Below are positions 23,116 to 25,930 of a stretch of 25,930 nucleotides of DNA, piece by piece. A program made the translations under genes and the position numbers. This DNA comes from AEGEAN-183 sp964342745 (lineage in GTDB: Bacteria > Pseudomonadota > Gammaproteobacteria > Magnimaribacterales > Magnimaribacteraceae). The notes beneath the pieces were generated by a model, which worked only from the letters and a program-made list of their open reading frames with translations, was not told where the DNA came from and searched no databases. The stretch covers positions 1-25,930 of the forward strand of contig CAYFFW010000021.1 of the NCBI GenBank assembly GCA_964342745.1, given 5' to 3'. Positions within the stretch are counted from its first letter, which is position 1, and each line of letters opens with the position of its first letter.

Positions 23116-24108
23116 ATGAAAGCATTTGTTTGTAACGAATTTGGACCAATTGAATCCCATAAAGTAGAAGAAATACCTGACCCAATAGCTGGAGATGGTC
23201 AAGTTGTTGTCGACATAAAGGCCACCGGCATAAGCTTTCCTGATGTTTTGATTGTCCAAGGCCTTTATCAATTTAAACCGCCCTTCCCTTTTAGCCCAGG
23301 CAGCGAGATTTCAGGGATTGTTTCTTCTGTAGGAAATGGCGTTACTCAATTTAAGGAAGGGGATAGGGTTATGGGGAACGTAGGCTCGGGAGGTTTGGTT
23401 GAAAAAGGTGCCTATTTTGAGCCCCAGTTAATGCCTCTACCAGAAAGTATGGATTTTGAAGTGGCTGCGGGCTTCCCTCTTAATTACGGAACAACAATTC
23501 ACGGACTCAAGCAAAGAGCAGAGCTAAAGGCTGGTGAAAGTATTCTGATCTTAGGTGCTGGGGGCGGTTTGGGCATAACTGCTATTCAAGTTGCTAAAGC
23601 AATGGGTGCAAAAGTAATAGCAGGGGTCTCTTCAGAAGATAAATTAGAATTGTGTAAAAAAGAAGGTGCTGATGAAGGAATTCTTTACCCAAGAGAGATG
23701 GACAGAGATGCTCAAAAGAAGTTTTCGAATGAGATCAAAGAAATATCTGGAGGTGGAGTGGATGTAATTTATGACATAGTTGGAGGCGATTATGCCGAGC
23801 CCTCTTTAAGGGCTATAAAAAGACACGGGAGATACTTAGTAATAGGCTTCACTGCAGGTATTCCAAAAATGCCATTGAACCTTACTCTTTTAAAAGAGTG
23901 CCAAATTGTTGGGGTTTTTTGGGGTCAGTTTGCTGGCCTAGATAGAGATATTAATATGCAAAATTTTGAAGAACTTTTTCAAATGCATAAAGATGGAAAA
24001 ATAAAGCCCTTCGTCAGCAAGACCTACCCCTTAGAAAAAGCAGGTGAAGCAATAAAAACACTAGAAGACAGGAAGGTTTTAGGGAAAGTTGTAGTAAGCA
24101 TGGCTTAA
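23116..24108 (+). CDS. NAD(P)H:quinone oxidoreductase-like, MDR superfamily
   Basis: 330 residues of the medium-chain dehydrogenase/reductase superfamily, zinc-free quinone oxidoreductase branch. The N-terminal GroES-like part has ATGISFPDVLIVQGLYQFK and FPFSPGSEISGIV; the Rossmann part has ILGAGGGLGITAIQVAKAMG with the nucleotide-binding glycines and GGVDVIYDIVGG. The cysteines and histidine of zinc-dependent alcohol dehydrogenases are not at their places. Members reduce quinones or enones, and some act on enoyl-CoA; the substrate cannot be told. AAGGAG (23101-23106) nine bases before the ATG is one of the best ribosome sites in the window. Confidence 0.9.
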   Translation: MKAFVCNEFGPIESHKVEEIPDPIAGDGQVVVDIKATGISFPDVLIVQGLYQFKPPFPFSPGSEISGIVSSVGNGVTQFKEGDRVMGNVGSGGLVEKGAYFEPQLMPLPESMDFEVAAGFPLNYGTTIHGLKQRAELKAGESILILGAGGGLGITAIQVAKAMGAKVIAGVSSEDKLELCKKEGADEGILYPREMDRDAQKKFSNEIKEISGGGVDVIYDIVGGDYAEPSLRAIKRHGRYLVIGFTAGIPKMPLNLTLLKECQIVGVFWGQFAGLDRDINMQNFEELFQMHKDGKIKPFVSKTYPLEKAGEAIKTLEDRKVLGKVVVSMA

Positions 24109-24126
24109 ATTTATATCATTAGTGTT

Positions 24127-24588
24127 TTGAAAAAATTTAATATTTTTTTGTGTTTTCTCTCTCTTAATTCGCTGGGTTTATTATCTGACCCTGAAAAAGC
24201 AAAAGAAGAATTCGTCTACGATTTATCGCTTGCAACTCAAGGAATCATGGTCAGCCAATACAACACTGGAGTGAATTATTCTCTGGGCTTAGGCATTCAT
24301 ATAGATATGGAAAAAAGTGTTTACTGGTTTCAAGAAGCCACTAAACAGGGACATTCGAAAGCTCCATTCAATTTAGCTATTCTTTACGCCAAAGGAGGTA
24401 AAGTTCCCAAGGATTTAACTTTGTCCGAAACTTACTTTGTGTTAGCTGCAGAAAGAGGAAATAAGGAAGCTAAAGATTTTATTCAAAAAGTTTACGCCTC
24501 TGAAACAAAAAAGACTCACGAAGCCATTGAGATGTTTTGCTGCCCAAAGCTTTTACTTCACGCTACAGCAATACCTTTTAGGGACTAA
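24127..24588 (+). CDS. Exported Sel1-repeat protein
   Basis: 153 residues. The only plausible start is TTG 24127, which gives a proper signal peptide (KKFNIFLCFLSLNSLGLLS); no Shine-Dalgarno is seen. After it come about two Sel1-like repeats: VSQYNTGVNYSLGLGIHIDM with KSVYWFQEATKQGH, then APFNLAILYAKGGKVPKDL with TYFVLAAERGNKEA. Such helical repeats mediate protein contacts, often in envelope processes. The C-terminal end holds a Cys pair (FCCPKLL). The next gene starts two bases after its stop, so the two form a pair. Partner and role are unknown. Confidence 0.75.
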   Translation: MKKFNIFLCFLSLNSLGLLSDPEKAKEEFVYDLSLATQGIMVSQYNTGVNYSLGLGIHIDMEKSVYWFQEATKQGHSKAPFNLAILYAKGGKVPKDLTLSETYFVLAAERGNKEAKDFIQKVYASETKKTHEAIEMFCCPKLLLHATAIPFRD

Positions 24589-24590
24589 AG

Positions 24591-25019
24591 ATGGAAAAAG
24601 GGTTTTGTCCTCAATTAACCCCAAAAGAGATGCTAGAGTTAGGTGTGTTTGGTGGCTGGTATTTCAAAGGTGACATTGAGGAATATCCAAAATCTTGGTT
24701 AAAAAAAGCACAAATTAGCAAAGATGGCTTTGATAAAAAATTAAACTACTTTCAGGTTAGTTCAGGTCAACCTATGTCGGTTTGGAAGGAAAAGGGCTGG
24801 ATAACCCCTGAAGACCCTTTAGGTTGGTTTCAATGGTATTGTAGGTATTCTTTAGGAAGAAGACTACCCAGGGTAGATGCATTCCAAATAAAACGATGGA
24901 GATCTTTTGGTCCAAGGCATATTGGTGGGATAAAGGCTAATTGCGAAAAAGGAGATATTTTTTGCAGACCAAGACAAAGGCAGGCCCTGCTTCAGTGGGC
25001 CTATGATCCATTTATTTAA
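24591..25019 (+). CDS. Trp-rich protein of unknown function
   Basis: 142 residues, no signal peptide, very rich in Trp, Arg and Gly. Stretches that look strongly conserved are ELGVFGGWYFKGD, SGQPMSVWKEKGWI with PEDPLGWFQWYCRY, GRRLPRVDAFQIKRWR and FCRPRQRQALLQWAYD. I have seen this pattern in unnamed proteins of proteobacteria and, as I recall, plants, but know no function. The evenly placed charged and aromatic residues with three cysteines after residue 80 suggest a compact domain, perhaps nucleic-acid or metal binding; this is a guess. Translated from ATG 24591, two bases after the Sel1 gene, without its own clear ribosome site, so likely coupled. Confidence 0.75.
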   Translation: MEKGFCPQLTPKEMLELGVFGGWYFKGDIEEYPKSWLKKAQISKDGFDKKLNYFQVSSGQPMSVWKEKGWITPEDPLGWFQWYCRYSLGRRLPRVDAFQIKRWRSFGPRHIGGIKANCEKGDIFCRPRQRQALLQWAYDPFI

Positions 25020-25024
25020 AATAC

Positions 25025-25873
25025 TTATAAGTCATCAATTTTCCAATAGAGCCATCCTCTAAGGTTATCAACTTCATAAATCTCTCCGTCTATCTCAACG
25101 GGTTTATACTTGAAACTAGATAATATATTCCTAGTAAATGTCTTGGCTTGTTTTTTGTTCATCTCACCAGAAAAAGAAGTCAAGGTTAGGTTTTCTGCTG
25201 TGCCCTTTTTCGATATTCTGTAGGTAAAATGGACCTGCGATATCCCAGAGCCCACATTAAGCACATCTTCTGAGTTGATCGACTTAGTTATTGCTCTAAT
25301 GGGCTTACAAAATAGTTTTTTGCAAATCAGTGATTCAGCTTCTCTGCCTTCAGGCCAGTTTTTCATTTTACAATTAGTCCCCTCACAGGCTAAACAGTGC
25401 CTAAAAGCTTTTGGTCGAGCATTAAGAATGGTTTCTATTCCACTTTCTGGAAGTTTCTCTTTCCAATCGGTCATACAAAAAGAATGCGTTGCTTTTGGAA
25501 GGTCTCTGTAAGCCACCACTAACAAACCATCTCCAAAAGCAGCAATTAGCTCTTCATTGATAGCTATAAATTTACAATCAATCCAGTAGGGGTTTTTGAA
25601 CCCTTTACTAGCTCCCTGTCCTTTACAATTTTGAAGGTTTAGGTCTGTTTTCATTGATACCTCTCCAGAAGGAATGTACTGATCCCCTCTTACCTTAGTA
25701 ACAACATATTCGTTGTCTTGTTTAGAAATATCTACAATTTCTTCATATGAGATAGGAACATAAGCGGCCAACCACTTTCCCTCCAAGTTTAATTCTTGAA
25801 CGCTGTCTTCATCTTCTCCCCAAGTGCCACTAGCAAACAGAGCTAAGAATAATAAAATTAAACCAAGTCTCAT
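25025..25873 (-). CDS. Exported protein with a TonB-C-like end
   Basis: 282 residues with a signal peptide (MRLGLILLFLALFASGTWG). The middle part is beta-rich with many cysteines (NCKGQG, DCKFI, FCMTDW, CLACEGTNCKMKN, CKKLFCKP), probably disulfide bonded, fitting the Dsb system encoded in this window. The last 75 residues (VGSGISQVHFTYRISKKGTA, LTLTSFSG, then SSFKYKPVEIDGEIYEVDNL) follow the pattern of the TonB C-terminal domain seen in energy-transducer-like proteins, but there is no proline-rich linker and no TonB membrane anchor other than the signal peptide. The role is unknown. Its ATG overlaps the stop of the upstream gene (ATGA). It converges on the Trp-rich gene with five bases between stops. 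Confidence 0.7.
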   Translation of the reverse strand: MRLGLILLFLALFASGTWGEDEDSVQELNLEGKWLAAYVPISYEEIVDISKQDNEYVVTKVRGDQYIPSGEVSMKTDLNLQNCKGQGASKGFKNPYWIDCKFIAINEELIAAFGDGLLVVAYRDLPKATHSFCMTDWKEKLPESGIETILNARPKAFRHCLACEGTNCKMKNWPEGREAESLICKKLFCKPIRAITKSINSEDVLNVGSGISQVHFTYRISKKGTAENLTLTSFSGEMNKKQAKTFTRNILSSFKYKPVEIDGEIYEVDNLRGWLYWKIDDL

Positions 25874-25930
25874 TTATCAATATGGATCAAAATTTCACTG
25901 ATAACTCTCTCGGGTTGATCAACGAATAGC
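25870..25930 (-). CDS. C-terminal fragment, possibly alpha/beta hydrolase (cut by window end)
   Basis: On the minus strand a frame is open from the window edge to TGA at 25872-25870, giving FVDQPERVISEILIHIDK as the final residues. The stop overlaps the ATG of the exported protein as ATGA, the arrangement used at other joints in the window. The Q-PERV plus helix ending is common at the C-terminus of alpha/beta hydrolases, but 19 codons are too few for a firm call. Confidence 0.45.
   Translation of the reverse strand, partial: LFVDQPERVISEILIHIDK

Noticed and set aside
25882..25929. Small plus-strand frame at the right edge
   Set aside because: Only 15 codons without ribosome site; the opposite strand better explains the sequence as the end of a gene coupled by ATGA.

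Overview
The window looks like a piece of chromosome from a low-GC, streamlined marine gammaproteobacterium, with a SAR86-like lineage as the best guess. The grounds are gene orders typical of Gammaproteobacteria (lptM-lysA-dapF-DUF484-xerC-yigB; cytochrome c4-dsbA next to engB-polA), AT-rich third codon positions, very short spacers, many overlapping start and stop codons, and convergent genes separated by only 2 to 5 bases. No mobile element, CRISPR array or phage gene was seen. Lineage is inferred from gene order and protein resemblance only.

Layout. 1-197: 3' end of ahcY. 296-6156 (+): a tightly packed run argH, lptM (a 46-codon lipoprotein gene starting inside the argH stop codon), lysA, dapF, a DUF484 gene, xerC and a yigB-type phosphatase. 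It joins the last step of arginine synthesis, the last steps of lysine synthesis, an outer-membrane assembly lipoprotein and the chromosome dimer recombinase. 6159-6575 (-): a cytochrome c5. 6668-6744 (+): tRNA-Arg(CCG), then a secreted protein of unknown function. 7441-9539 (+): an amidohydrolase of the D-aminoacylase type and a DUF1330 protein behind a good promoter.

9544-15914 (-): in transcription order cytochrome c4, dsbA, a CitE-like lyase, a MaoC-type hydratase, a carotenoid-cleavage-type oxygenase, a FadD19-like acyl-CoA synthetase and a nitroreductase. The last three have their own likely promoter. The group reads as an undescribed catabolic cassette (oxidative C=C cleavage, CoA activation, hydration, C-C cleavage) attached to an envelope redox operon. 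This is the most interesting part of the window, and its substrate is unknown.

15993-23056 (+): engB, a GC-rich hairpin in the spacer where Spot 42 and ErsA RNAs lie in other gammaproteobacteria, polA, dsbB, pckA with an almost absent leader, and gshA. DsbA and DsbB form the oxidative folding pair, and GshA supplies the glutathione precursor. 23116-25019 (+): a quinone oxidoreductase-like protein, a Sel1-repeat exported protein with a TTG start, and a Trp-rich conserved-looking protein. 25025-25930 (-): an exported protein with a TonB-C-like end, overlapping the last codons of another gene cut off by the window edge.
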